A stretch of 64,000 bases of DNA from Bin80 sp965215475 (GTDB lineage Bacteria; Bacteroidota; Rhodothermia; Rhodothermales; Bin80), in NCBI GenBank assembly GCA_965215475.1, contig OZ244061.1:2232001-2296000 (forward strand). Direction: 5' to 3'. Shown piece by piece: positions 9,331 through 19,353 of this stretch. The notes beneath the pieces are model-generated. The model made no database searches and had not been told where the DNA came from. It saw nothing but the letters and a program-made list of their open reading frames with translations. Each line of letters starts with the position of its first letter. The first letter of the stretch is position 1. Both the position numbers and the translations under genes were made by a program.

Positions 9331-10398
9331 ATGAAATTCTTCAAAATTTCGAATTACAAGAACACGGTACGTAGAGGAATCCAAGCGTATAATGGCCAAT
9401 TATCCCGTCACTTTGATCCAGAGGAACTGAATCGTGTGAACGAAGAGATTAAGTCTGGACAAGTAACGGCCATTGCGACGGAGAAACTAGACGGTGAGAA
9501 TTTCAAGATTGGATGGAAAGAAGGACGGTTCTATGTTGGTCAACGACAATCGGAAGTAGACGACTGGCATCAGCACCCCAATGCATCAAAGTTCGGAGAA
9601 TCCCTCAAGACCTTTCTGGATGATTGGGCTGACAATACTCCATTGCCCCATATTCTGGATCATCTAAAAACACCGCCTTATTCAAGTATGATCGCACCGA
9701 TTGAGGAGGAGCAGGTTCTAGATCTCACGTTCTTTGGGGAACTGGTCGGGAACGCGCTACAAAGACGTTTTACATGGGATTTTGATGGCTATGATGTGTT
9801 TTTCTTTGATGTTCATATTCAGTATACGGATAACGGGAATCTTTGCCGTCTTGCATTAGGCTACGATTTTCTTCAGAATCACGTTGCAGATAAAATAGCT
9901 TCGCCTTCAGGGTTCAATCTGGTTCCATTAGTCAAGTCCGCTCATCCTCTGAAGGAAATCCTTGAACTTGATCCCAACTTTCCTCCGGTCCTACCGATTG
10001 GAGCAAATAATGTAGATGGAGTCAGTGAGGGATATGTGATATCACCATATCACCCGACGACCTATCCGTGGTATCTGAAAATGAAATCCAAACCATTTGC
10101 AGAAACAAAAATCAGAAAACCGAAAGAACGGGATGTACGAAAAAGTGAATACGCCGTGCATGTCACAGAAGAACGTTTGCATCATGTACTCCAAGCGTTG
10201 CTTCAAGACGGCGCGGTCACAGAGGATGAATTGGAAACCTCTTCCGAATTCGGGAAAACCATTCCACTTGTGATTAAAGCAATGATGAAAGATATACAGG
10301 AGGAAGAAGGGGGGGAATTTACCAAAGAGGATCGCAAGGTTGTAACCAGTTTAACCTTGAATCTTTTTAAGTACAAGGTTCTTTCTGGAGAACAATGA
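9331..10398 (+). CDS. Rnl2-type RNA ligase family protein
   Basis: The 355-residue protein carries the nucleotidyltransferase motifs of the T4 Rnl2/RNA-editing-ligase family: motif I EKLDGEN with the adenylated lysine at about residue 52, a motif III-like LTFFGELVG, VFFFDVHI, motif IV SEGYVI, and motif V LKMKS. The last roughly 100 residues are a helical, charged C-terminal domain. This class seals 3'-OH/5'-phosphate RNA ends through an AMP-enzyme intermediate, and would act in the cytoplasm. The gene stands alone: no polynucleotide kinase, Hen1 or toxin is adjacent. The upstream gene is the broken xylanase and the downstream one a convergent permease. All catalytic motifs are present, so it is probably active. 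Substrate and role (RNA repair, tRNA restoration after nuclease attack) are inference. Confidence 0.85.
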   Translation: MKFFKISNYKNTVRRGIQAYNGQLSRHFDPEELNRVNEEIKSGQVTAIATEKLDGENFKIGWKEGRFYVGQRQSEVDDWHQHPNASKFGESLKTFLDDWADNTPLPHILDHLKTPPYSSMIAPIEEEQVLDLTFFGELVGNALQRRFTWDFDGYDVFFFDVHIQYTDNGNLCRLALGYDFLQNHVADKIASPSGFNLVPLVKSAHPLKEILELDPNFPPVLPIGANNVDGVSEGYVISPYHPTTYPWYLKMKSKPFAETKIRKPKERDVRKSEYAVHVTEERLHHVLQALLQDGAVTEDELETSSEFGKTIPLVIKAMMKDIQEEEGGEFTKEDRKVVTSLTLNLFKYKVLSGEQ

Positions 10399-10602
10399 AT
10401 CTTCGCTACACGCAGTGTAAGCAGCAAGGTCTTTCTTAGAGCTTCTCGGATAACGATGATACGGATTCCATGTGCAGAATCAATTGTAGACGAGTAGAGG
10501 TCAAAGGGGTCCACGAAATATCTAGTATGTGGATCAATAGCGAAGATCCATATTTTTCGCTACAATAAAATGGAATTAAGATCTACCAAAATGCAGTCGG
10601 CA

Positions 10603-12984
10603 TCATAGTGGCCAGACCATAGGTAAGAAGAAGACAACCAGGAGAAGTAGTAGGATAAAGAGAGGTGCTCCAGTGCGTGTATAATCTGTCACTTTGTAGC
10701 CCCCCACACTCATAACAAGAAGGTTGACAGGGTGCCCGAAGGGGGTTAGGAACGCGCAGGATGAGCCTACAGCCACAACCATGAGTAGTGCTTGGGCAGA
10801 GATACCCAGTTCCAAGGCAGTGCTCAGCGCAATCGGAGCCACGAGGACGGCCACGGCCGAAGTGGGTACGAATTGCGCTGCGAAGGCGCAAAGGAGAAAG
10901 AGGCTTCCGATCAAGAAGCGGGGGCCAGCCTCCGCCGCCCGACCAATAACCTCGCGTGCCAGAAGTTCAGCAGTGCCGGATTCTTCCATTGCCAGTCCAA
11001 GTGCCAACATGCCACCGAGCAGAACAACGACGCGCCATTCAATGAGTTTGTATACTTCATTCCCCTTCAGACAACCCGTGAAGACCATCAGGAGTGCCCC
11101 GAGAAGCGCAGCAATATACACAGGAAGGAGGTTGAACGAAGCAGAGAGGATGACCCCAAGCATAATGAGTCCTGCGATCGGAGCGCGGCGCGTTCGGAAC
11201 ACTTCGCTGAGTTCGGCCGTGAGGACCAAGAAGCGTAAATCTTTCCCAAGTAATTGAATCTTTTTCCGCCGGCCGTAAACTAAGAGAGCATCTCCAAACT
11301 GTAGTGGAGCCTCACTGAGATGGATATCAGAGCCAATCGTCTCGCCACCACGCCAGATGGCAAGAGTCGTGAGTCCATAGGAATCCCGAAAGAAGATCTC
11401 ACTGAGTGACTTGCCTACGATATTCTTTGAAGTGGGAGAGAGCGTGACCTCTGCAAACCCCGCCTCTTCAGATTCTAATTCCGTTACCATAGAAGGTCCG
11501 TCAACTTCATAGGCCTCAAGTGATTGGAGAGACTGGAACACTGCATAGGACTCTGGACCTCCCTGTACGATCAGTCGATCGCCAGATTTGAGGAAGTCCG
11601 AGGAGCCCGGAAGAAAGAGATTTTCGCCGTCTGATTCATTGCTACGCTGGATCTCAAGGACGGTAAGGCCAAAAGCATAGCCAAGGCGAGCAGAGGCCAA
11701 TGTACGTCCATGCAGGCCAGAATCTTCAGGTATTTCGAGTTGGGTTAGGCAGCAGTGGAGGTCGTATTCATGCATGGCGGAATCAAGATCCATAGAGGTA
11801 ATTACGGCGAATTCATCTGAGAACGGGAGTTGCTCCATCCATTCCTGCCATCCTAACAATAATAGCGTATCTCCGACTTGTAGTCGAATTTCCTGAAGAC
11901 ATATGCGGTAAACTGTTTCGCCTCGCTTGATCGCTAAGATTTGAGATTGGAAACGATTGCGGAAATCCAACTCCCTTACTGTGCTGCCACTAAGGGTTGA
12001 ATTGGATGCGATTTCTACCTGCACAAAGGATGCAGTCTTGTTAACTAGTTGCCCCAAGAGATCTTTCGGTTTCTGTTGGCTTTCAAATAGCCCCCACGAC
12101 CTCAAGTCATCCATCGCTTCAGGAGAGCCCTCAAAGATGAGAACATCTTCGGCTTGCAATACAAATTCTGGTTTCGGGGCCCGAAGCAAGTGGCCATTTC
12201 GCTGGACCGCGAGTAAATTGACTCCCAATGCACGCCCAAGTTGGGTTTGCACTAAACTATGAGCGTCAAGAGCCGAGAGTTTTGGTATTCGCAAACAGAA
12301 GATTGATTCATCCAGAGCATAGCGCTCGCGCAGATCAACTTCCGCCATTGAACGATCATTACTGGTTCGTCGATCTGGAAGAAAGCGTCGCCCGACAAGA
12401 ATCATATAAAGAATGCCTAAGACAAGAGCAGCCGCGCCGACAGGAGTGAAGGAGAAGAGTCCAAATTCCCCTTGACCTGATCGTTCAAGAATGGTTGAAA
12501 GAAGAATGTTTGGCCCCGTCCCAATGAGGGTAGTCATTCCTCCCAAGAGAGAGGCAAAAGCGAGTGGGATCAAGAGTCTGGAAGGGCGCATCCCGAGACG
12601 ACGAGCGATGTCAAGTACCACGGGTAACAGAAGTGCCGTGGCCGCAATATTGTTCATCACGCCAGACATAAGCCCGGCCGTGAGCATCATGACGGCAGTA
12701 AGACGCACCGGGGAAGCTCCTGCGAATCTCATCACTTGGGCACCGAGGAGATTTGCAATGCCCGTACGGTACAACCCCCCACTCAGTACAAGTACCGCAG
12801 CAATGGTAACGACGGCTGGATTTGCAAATCCTTCAATGGCGCGTGACATAGGGATCACACCACTGATGGCAAGCGCCAGTAGGACGATAAGAGCCACGCC
12901 GTCATAGCGAATCCATTCTGTAACGAAAAGAATGACCGCGACCAAGACGATTCCGAGGACGATAATGATATCGACACTTAGCAT
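10603..12984 (-). CDS. SLC13-type anion/sodium symporter with RCK_C (TrkA-C) domains
   Basis: I place the start at the ATG at 12984, giving 793 residues; an upstream TTG at 13044 adds an unlikely hydrophilic leader. Several hydrophobic segments occupy roughly residues 1-185, including GVIPMSRAIEGFANPAVVTI and NNIAATALLLPVV, typical of the SLC13/DASS family. Residues about 190-560 hold consecutive RCK_C-like segments (GDTLLLLGW, GDRLIVQGG, GDALLVYGRR). The C-terminal membrane half ends with FVPTSAVAVLVAPIALS and SSCAFLTPFGHPVNLLVM. The protein should be an inner-membrane transporter for sulfate, dicarboxylate or a similar anion, with cytoplasmic regulatory domains. Given nearby sulfatases, sulfate is an attractive substrate, but that is inference. 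No operon partner is visible. Confidence 0.88.
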   Translation of the reverse strand: MLSVDIIIVLGIVLVAVILFVTEWIRYDGVALIVLLALAISGVIPMSRAIEGFANPAVVTIAAVLVLSGGLYRTGIANLLGAQVMRFAGASPVRLTAVMMLTAGLMSGVMNNIAATALLLPVVLDIARRLGMRPSRLLIPLAFASLLGGMTTLIGTGPNILLSTILERSGQGEFGLFSFTPVGAAALVLGILYMILVGRRFLPDRRTSNDRSMAEVDLRERYALDESIFCLRIPKLSALDAHSLVQTQLGRALGVNLLAVQRNGHLLRAPKPEFVLQAEDVLIFEGSPEAMDDLRSWGLFESQQKPKDLLGQLVNKTASFVQVEIASNSTLSGSTVRELDFRNRFQSQILAIKRGETVYRICLQEIRLQVGDTLLLLGWQEWMEQLPFSDEFAVITSMDLDSAMHEYDLHCCLTQLEIPEDSGLHGRTLASARLGYAFGLTVLEIQRSNESDGENLFLPGSSDFLKSGDRLIVQGGPESYAVFQSLQSLEAYEVDGPSMVTELESEEAGFAEVTLSPTSKNIVGKSLSEIFFRDSYGLTTLAIWRGGETIGSDIHLSEAPLQFGDALLVYGRRKKIQLLGKDLRFLVLTAELSEVFRTRRAPIAGLIMLGVILSASFNLLPVYIAALLGALLMVFTGCLKGNEVYKLIEWRVVVLLGGMLALGLAMEESGTAELLAREVIGRAAEAGPRFLIGSLFLLCAFAAQFVPTSAVAVLVAPIALSTALELGISAQALLMVVAVGSSCAFLTPFGHPVNLLVMSVGGYKVTDYTRTGAPLFILLLLLVVFFLPMVWPL

Positions 12985-13138
12985 GTCATGCCAGGAGTTT
13001 CGTTCATCAGGCCAAATTTCAGGTAGTGGAGACTGCCAAGACAAAGAAACTGGTGCCTGATTTGGGAAAACCAGATGCTTTTCGACATCACGATCTACTC
13101 ATGCATGGCTCAATACATGCGATGATCCGGGCGTTTAT

Positions 13139-16100
13139 TTATTGACTACCAAGTAATTCCTCGACGGTATAGTACCCCTGTCTGTCTGCGGTACTGGTTC
13201 GAATAGCCGATACCTGATCTGGGTGAATTGCAGATGCACGGTTACCGAACGCATTACGTACATAAGTTAACACAGCTGCGACCTCATCATCGGTGAGCAG
13301 ATTTCGGAACGGCGTCATGGGTACTTGTCCAGGATAATCCTGTCCAAGGACGGTAATTGGCCCTATGAGTCCATCCAGTGTGAGCTTGATGAGTCGATCA
13401 GGATCTCCTAGTACCCATTCAGTTCCAGCCAGCGGGGGGAAGCCAGATGCGGGCAATCCTTTTCCATCGGGCCGATGGCAGGTGCTACAATAGCCATCAC
13501 GCGCATAAATCTCTTTTCCTAAGGTATAAAGTGTCAAGTCTTCCGCGTTTAAATCGGGGGTCTCTTCTTCCGGCTGATCTGCTGGAACAGATTGATCTTG
13601 CAAGTGCGCAAGAGCGGTTACAGAAACGTTCATGTTCCATTTATCAAGTTCAGCCTGACTAGCTTTTTCGGCAATCGGTAATCCTTCTTGCGGGTTTAAC
13701 CAGGAAGCTGCTGCCATGACTTCCGTACGCACACGACCATGCGGGTCTGTTGCTGCTTCGGTGAGGAGCTCCATCTGTCTCTGAATTTGCGGGTTGTACC
13801 GAAGCACTCGAACCGCTGCAGCACGAACCCGAAAATCGTCAGCCTTTAACAATCGTTCCAGTAATTCTATATCGACTTGGTTCAATCCCCAGGTAACCCA
13901 TAGGGCTTCCAGTAGGAGAAGCTCATGGTTCTCACTATTGGAGTCCAGTTCAGCGACCCAAAGATCCAGAGCATTGAGCACTTCGGAGGGATCCCTACCT
14001 CGTAATTCTCGACGTGTACGATAGCGAGTACGGTACTCTGGCAAGGTGAGGTTCTCAAAGAGTTCCTCGATACTTGCTCCATGTACTCTGGCGGGCTCCA
14101 CAAGTGGCCGACTAGGGTAGGTAATCCGATAGATACGTCCATGCACATGATCGCGGAAGGGATCTCGTGCATTGTGCTGCATATGGCCAATCAATACATT
14201 GTGCCAGTCAATGAAATACAGAGATCCATCTGGGGCAAATTCCATGTCTACAGGGCGAAAGTTTCCATCGCTACTCTGAATCAGGTCTTGACGATGTGTA
14301 CTTGCATACCCCGTTCCATCATCCGTCATCGTGTGTTGTTTCATTCCCAGAAACCCGATCGTATTGTTGATCAGGAGGTCACCCTGAACGTGATCTGGAA
14401 AGTGCCGGCTCGACACGAACTCTATCCCAGAAGTTGGGCGTACACGGTGTTCTTCTTCAATCAGGTCATAGGATTTGTGCGTCGACATGCCGTAACGTGG
14501 CTTAACAGTTCCAGGCAGCATCCAGCGTACATCCGGCGCAGATGTCTCAGCGAAAAATGGTTGACTCCACTTGTCAAAGGCGATGCCCCATGGATTTGGA
14601 ATGGATAGTTGAGCGGTGCGTTCAAGATGGCGCCGCTGAGGATTGAAGCGAAAAAACCCACCGTTCGTTCCTCGAACAGGTCCGTAAGGGGTCTCTACAT
14701 TGGTGTGCAAAAAAACTCCTTCCGCCATATAGATTGCTCCAGATGGATCCGTAGTAAAGGCACTGATCACATGATGGGTATCATGATCATCAAACCCGCT
14801 CAATACGATTTGCTGAGTATCGGCTCGATCATCTCCATCGGTGTCAGACAAGAGGATGAGATTTGTTCCTTGGCTTACATAGACTCCCTCCGGAGCAAAT
14901 TCGAATCCAACAGGAATATGTAAACTGTCTGCCCATATGATCTGTCGGTCTGCTTTGCCATCATGGTCGGTATCTTCAAAAATCAGCAGTTTATCGTTGG
15001 GATGTGGATCTCCCGGCTTCCAGTGGGGGTAGGTGGGCATGGAGGCGACCCATAGACGTCCCTGATTATCAAATGACAGCTGCACGGGGTTTGCCAGATC
15101 TGGGAACTCTACTTCAGATGCGAATAATTCCACCTCATATCCCGGTGCAGTCGTAAAGGATGCCAGAGCATCGTCACCGTACAGGTAATTAGGATCACCA
15201 TTCTTTCTGCTTGGCACATAATTGGTTTCAACCTCGGGAAGCTCCCGCGTTCGTGCATCTGCTGCCGCGATGTCCATAAAAATCCCTTCCGTAGCCTGCC
15301 AGATTGCTGTATCCCGGATTGCGGTCATCTGGCGAATTTTTTCCAGTTCCGCAGGATAATTGTCGGGGCCAAAAGGATTATATCGTCGCCCATATACATG
15401 TACCCCATTAGGGATTTTGAAATCATTATGCCAATGCCAATTCTTGTCTCGAACGGCGGAGAGCACGAGTGTACGTGTATGGCTATCAAGTATACGATTG
15501 CCTCCAAATACTTGATCTACGATACTTGGTGCCAGTAAGACATATCCTTCTTCGGTTAGTTGAGATCCGTCAATAGTGAGGGGTTCTAGTGTACGCCGAT
15601 ACCATCTTTCGGAATCTGAAAAGACCTCTGCAAAGGGCAGTTCGTAGCGTTGTGCGACACGCTGAATTGCTTCTGTATAAGCCTCTAGATGAATATTTTC
15701 TTGCGTCCCGTCAGGGACATCCATCTGGTAAGACAAATCTTCAAATGCGATGGGCGAAACCAGTACCAGACCAGGGGGACCTTCTCCATTGTAAGACTGT
15801 GAGAGTGTATGTTGCACAAAGGCATCCATCTCCTGTTCAAAGGAGGCTACTCCTTCTAGTCCGGCAAAAGATTCATTGAAGCCGAAAAAAGCTAAAATAA
15901 TATCCGCCTGTAGCCGGGTCAACCACTCGTCTGGTGTTTCAAAGTGTCCTTGGCTATCGGAAGATTGGGCCAGTTCCGTGTAAAAGCTGTCTGCTCCAGG
16001 AAAAGCCCACGGAGAAACCCGTCCAGGATGTGGCCGAAATCCTGGCGTATTGCCTCCATCACACATGTTGCGAATGGTTAACTTATGTTCTGGAAACCGC

Positions 16101-16291
16101 TCATGCAATTCCGTCTCAAGATATCCAAAATTCATCATGCGTGAGCACAAGTTGTTTCCGATAAGAACAATGTGATTCCCTGGTGTAAGGGTTTGCAAGG
16201 GTCCAGATGAGTAGGATCCGCAATGTATGCAGAATACTGCAAGTACGAGAGTGATGGCGGCCCGAGTGTGTGGAAGAAGAGTGAACGTCAT
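13139..16291 (-). CDS. GDSL-like hydrolase / PVC-type membrane-bound dehydrogenase / cytochrome c fusion
   Basis: This 1050-residue protein begins with an export signal (AAITLVLAVFCIHCGS, possibly a lipobox). Residues about 35-260 form an SGNH/GDSL-like module of the PVC type (IVLIGNNLCSRMM, NMCDGGNTPGFRPHPGR). A beta-propeller dehydrogenase region spans about 380-720, with GYEVELFASEVEFPDLANP, GRLWVASMPTYPHWKPGD and EDTDHDGKAD. HEAT-like repeats follow at about 770-880, and the C-terminus is a cytochrome c domain with CSTCH near residue 955. The family is frequent in Planctomycetes and Verrucomicrobia as a glucose/sorbosone-dehydrogenase relative that passes electrons to its own haem. The substrate is unknown; an extracellular sugar is likely. 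It is divergent from the sulfatase at 16362, with 70 bp between. The frame is fully intact. Confidence 0.85.
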   Translation of the reverse strand: MTFTLLPHTRAAITLVLAVFCIHCGSYSSGPLQTLTPGNHIVLIGNNLCSRMMNFGYLETELHERFPEHKLTIRNMCDGGNTPGFRPHPGRVSPWAFPGADSFYTELAQSSDSQGHFETPDEWLTRLQADIILAFFGFNESFAGLEGVASFEQEMDAFVQHTLSQSYNGEGPPGLVLVSPIAFEDLSYQMDVPDGTQENIHLEAYTEAIQRVAQRYELPFAEVFSDSERWYRRTLEPLTIDGSQLTEEGYVLLAPSIVDQVFGGNRILDSHTRTLVLSAVRDKNWHWHNDFKIPNGVHVYGRRYNPFGPDNYPAELEKIRQMTAIRDTAIWQATEGIFMDIAAADARTRELPEVETNYVPSRKNGDPNYLYGDDALASFTTAPGYEVELFASEVEFPDLANPVQLSFDNQGRLWVASMPTYPHWKPGDPHPNDKLLIFEDTDHDGKADRQIIWADSLHIPVGFEFAPEGVYVSQGTNLILLSDTDGDDRADTQQIVLSGFDDHDTHHVISAFTTDPSGAIYMAEGVFLHTNVETPYGPVRGTNGGFFRFNPQRRHLERTAQLSIPNPWGIAFDKWSQPFFAETSAPDVRWMLPGTVKPRYGMSTHKSYDLIEEEHRVRPTSGIEFVSSRHFPDHVQGDLLINNTIGFLGMKQHTMTDDGTGYASTHRQDLIQSSDGNFRPVDMEFAPDGSLYFIDWHNVLIGHMQHNARDPFRDHVHGRIYRITYPSRPLVEPARVHGASIEELFENLTLPEYRTRYRTRRELRGRDPSEVLNALDLWVAELDSNSENHELLLLEALWVTWGLNQVDIELLERLLKADDFRVRAAAVRVLRYNPQIQRQMELLTEAATDPHGRVRTEVMAAASWLNPQEGLPIAEKASQAELDKWNMNVSVTALAHLQDQSVPADQPEEETPDLNAEDLTLYTLGKEIYARDGYCSTCHRPDGKGLPASGFPPLAGTEWVLGDPDRLIKLTLDGLIGPITVLGQDYPGQVPMTPFRNLLTDDEVAAVLTYVRNAFGNRASAIHPDQVSAIRTSTADRQGYYTVEELLGSQ

Positions 16292-16361
16292 GAGATCATG
16301 TATTTTTTTTGCAATTTACGGAATTGTATTTACGTTATGCATGGAATAGATCAATTCTATC

Positions 16362-17739
16362 ATGAATCATCACACAATACTTAGCGAACCGTTCACACGG
16401 AGATCATTTCTTCGGACAATGTCTGCGTCAGCAATACGGGCAAATAGATCCCAATCTCGTGATCGCCCGAACATCTTCATGGTCGTTGTAGACGATTTGG
16501 GAACCGGTGATGCGGGCTGTTATGGGAAGCCCGTGACCAAGACACCAGGGCTGGACCTGTTGGCACAGCATGGAATACGATTTACACATAGTTTCTGTAC
16601 CACGGCCTCATGCAGTGCGAGTCGATCCGTTATTCTGACGGGCCTCCATAATCATGCGAATGGCCAATACGGTCATATGCACGATTTCTACCACTTTAAA
16701 ACGTTCAACCATATACAATCTCTTCCTGTACTTCTTCGACGTATGGGGGTCCCGAACAATAAGGACGGGCAAGTATCATGTGGCACCCTCATCGGGTTAT
16801 GCATTTGAAGATGAAATTGTGCCGAAGAGGTTTTCTCCCCTGGAACGTGCCGAGGCTTGCGCACCCATTTTTGATCGGAGAGGTCCCCGTCCCTTTTTCC
16901 TGTATTTCTGTACGAATGAACCTCATCGACCTTTTGTGCGAGATGGGAGCGGTTTCGTATCCCCGCAGGAAGTAATCGTTCCCGACTATTTGCCGGATCT
17001 CCCCGAAACCCGGGCAGAACTTGCATGCTACTACATGTCTGTTCAACGGGCAGGCCGCGGTTTATGGCGATTGATTGAACTTTTGCAGCAATCAGAGGCA
17101 TGGGATCAGACGATTGTGGTGTTTATTTCGGATAATGGGATTGCATTTCCAGGGGCAAAGACGACTTTGTATGACCCCGGTATGCGTCTGCCATGTGTGA
17201 TTCGAAGGCCAGATATTTCACCGGGGATTTGTGATGCGATGATCACATGGGCGGATTTGACTCCAACACTTTTAGATTTGGCAGGCATGGAATCAGAAGC
17301 CTCAGCTTTACACGGGCGCAGGTTCAAAGAAGTAATGGTGCAAAGTTCCTCGGAGGGCTGGGATGAGATCTTTGCATCTCACACGTTCCATGAGGTCACG
17401 ATGTACTATCCGATGCGAGTGGTTCGAGGGCGTCGCCATAAGCTGATCTGGAATATCGCACACGGCCTTCCGGATCCATTCGCCACAGATCTCCAAGCAT
17501 CAGAAACTTGGCAGGGTACACTCGTGCGTGCGAGGTCTCATTATGGGAAACGTCCGATTCAGGATTATCTGCATCGCCCAAAGTTCGAGTTATATGATCT
17601 TGAGCAGGGCCCACACGAGGTCCACAATCTTGCCAGTGATTCAAACTATCAGGTCATACTAGAAGATTTTCAAGCTCGGCTAAGGACCCATCAGCGAAGG
17701 ACCAGTGATCCATGGATACTCAAGTGGGAGTATGAGTAA
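16362..17739 (+). pseudogene. Sulfatase (arylsulfatase-like), single frameshift at a G5 run
   Basis: The N-terminal frame from 16362 encodes a Tat-like leader (TRRSFLRTM), DRPNIFMVVVDDLGTGDAG and the formylglycine site SCSASR (CxAxR form), then ends at 16808. The downstream frame carries RTIRTGKYHVAPSSGYAFED, VVFISDNGIAFPGAKTTLYD and a sulfatase C-terminus to 17739. Removing one G from GGGGG at 16745-16749 joins them as MGSRTIRTGKYHV, giving about 458 residues. Calcium-binding aspartates and the metal-site segment SDNG are retained, so only the frame is damaged. The family hydrolyses sulfate esters, mainly of sulfated glycans, in the periplasm or outside the cell. It may be a recent pseudogene, a phase-variable tract or a homopolymer miscall. 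Confidence 0.8.
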
Positions 17740-18210
17740 TGTTATAAAGCATTCTTGGAATAGCTAACTTTAGGTTGAAAAGGAATGTAAGTCTCGAACT
17801 ACGATAAACTTATGATCGAATGAAAGTTAAAAGTTATTGCTGACTTGTTATCTAGCTATTCCCATGCGGCTATTGGCTCAAGAATCGTTTGGAAGGTTCA
17901 AGGTGAAATGGTGGAAATAGTCGTACACGAGCAATAACCCCATATGTTATGATCCGCCTACTCTAATTCTATATGTAGTGCATGCAAGGGAACCCGAATT
18001 TTCTGATTCCGGGTTCCTGTAATTTGCTCTTTGGAATATCTGAGAGCAGGTTTTATTTGACCTATCCCACGTTTCTGTGGAACCATCGCGTTTGAAGAGT
18101 TCCCGAATTTTTCGGAAACTTATTTCCGAAAAGTGATCTAGAATGCCATCAAGTACACTTTGCGCTCAACTTTGGAGATTTTTTCCTCAAAAATGCAAAA
18201 ATCTTCGATC
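17740..18210. other. Gene-free intergenic region with two hairpins
   Basis: I find no credible gene in these 471 bp. Two inverted repeats stand out. One at 17988-18016 has near-complementary arms around AACCCG and CGGGTT with a one-base bulge. The other is the perfect 10-bp palindrome at 18109-18132. Neither is followed by a T-run on the strand of the flanking genes. They may act as transcription barriers downstream of both converging genes, or as remnants of small repeats. Confidence 0.5.
18109..18132. repeat. Perfect 10-bp inverted repeat with 4-nt loop
   Basis: Arms TTTTCGGAAA (18109-18118) and TTTCCGAAAA (18123-18132) enclose CTTA. It lies 79 bp beyond the stop of the beta-propeller gene on the minus strand. 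It could be a bidirectional terminator, though the flanking T-tract is short. Confidence 0.5.
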
Positions 18211-19329
18211 TCAATACACAACCTTCCACGCTACAATGGTCGTATCTTTTTCCTGGTAAATCCTTCCATTCTGGTATATGGTGTAGAAGTGACCATCTTC
18301 GGGCATGAACATCGAATGTAGATAGTCCCCCGTACCTACATCATAAACATCAATTGCTGCAGTTTTATCTGGAGCCTCGGATGGACTAACTCCTACTACA
18401 TAAAGCTTGTGGTCATCTATTGTAGTAGGACCTACATGAAAATCTCGGGCAATATTACGTCTGGCGGACATGCCTCCTAGCATGAGCGTTTTTATTTTAG
18501 GTTCTTCAAAGCTATCATCATAACCTATTGTGGTTCTGGCATACAAAAGTGTACCATCTGGCGCATATTGCAGAATTAAGGGATACTGGGAAAATACATA
18601 CAGTACATTTCCATTATAGGTAACTATATGACCCTTTAAGCCCATGGACCCATTTTCCCCCTCATCCACAAGATCTGATGAAGAAATGATTTCAATTACG
18701 TCGTCATCAAGTCTGGACTCAAGTAACGGAAGACCATTTGCAAACATTAAATACTCTCGTCCCGTATCGGCAATCTGATACGCATATGGTTGGCGTGATG
18801 CCTTCTTTTCTTGCAAGAAAGCACCATCAATTGAAAAAAAGGCTACCTTGAAACCATAGCTGTCTACCACGTAAACGACGGAATCAATCGTTATGCCAAA
18901 GTCAGTGATATGAAGAAGTTCGCCAGGACCTTTCCCTAGACCCTCTTCTCCGTAAGAAACAAGGTGTTCTCCAGAGGGGGAAAATTTTAGGACTAGATTA
19001 GGCCCCCAGTCTATTGCGTAGAGATTGCCATGACTGTCAACAGAGGCAGGAACAGGTCTATAGAGAAAAATACTTGCCGTATCCGGTATCGTGAACAATT
19101 TCTCATAGGAAACTTCAATAAAATTTCTTTCTGAAACACTTTGTTCTGTTAGTGTATCCAAATATAATTGTCCGAAACGGACACGCGAGTTTTCCTCCTC
19201 CACTTGACACGAAGCCAGTAATAGGACAATTACCAGAACCATCCCAAGGAGTAATCTGTGTATATATCCGTAACTTTGCACAAATCCTGGTCTGAAAACA
19301 GAGATTGCTTTGGGAATAGCTGAAAGCAT
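18211..19329 (-). CDS. Six-bladed beta-propeller lipoprotein
   Basis: This 372-residue protein has a lipoprotein signal (MVLVIVLLLASC, lipobox near residue 41 from the first ATG; a second ATG at 19242 is an alternative start). The mature part has NHL/6-bladed-propeller repeats: VDSHGNLYAIDWGPNLVLKF, VYVVDSYGFKVAFFSIDG, LILQYAPDGTLLYARTTIG, KLYVVGVSPSE. In Bacteroidota such lipoproteins are commonly encoded beside small secreted peptides and thioredoxin-like proteins, as here: a Cys-rich peptide 24-33 nt upstream and a truncated thioredoxin-like gene before that, all on the minus strand. It should sit at the cell surface or in the periplasm. A peptide-binding or sensing role is inference; no catalytic motif is visible. 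Confidence 0.75.
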   Translation of the reverse strand: MLSAIPKAISVFRPGFVQSYGYIHRLLLGMVLVIVLLLASCQVEEENSRVRFGQLYLDTLTEQSVSERNFIEVSYEKLFTIPDTASIFLYRPVPASVDSHGNLYAIDWGPNLVLKFSPSGEHLVSYGEEGLGKGPGELLHITDFGITIDSVVYVVDSYGFKVAFFSIDGAFLQEKKASRQPYAYQIADTGREYLMFANGLPLLESRLDDDVIEIISSSDLVDEGENGSMGLKGHIVTYNGNVLYVFSQYPLILQYAPDGTLLYARTTIGYDDSFEEPKIKTLMLGGMSARRNIARDFHVGPTTIDDHKLYVVGVSPSEAPDKTAAIDVYDVGTGDYLHSMFMPEDGHFYTIYQNGRIYQEKDTTIVAWKVVY

Positions 19330-19353
19330 GTTTTTACAGGTTGGAGGATAGCT

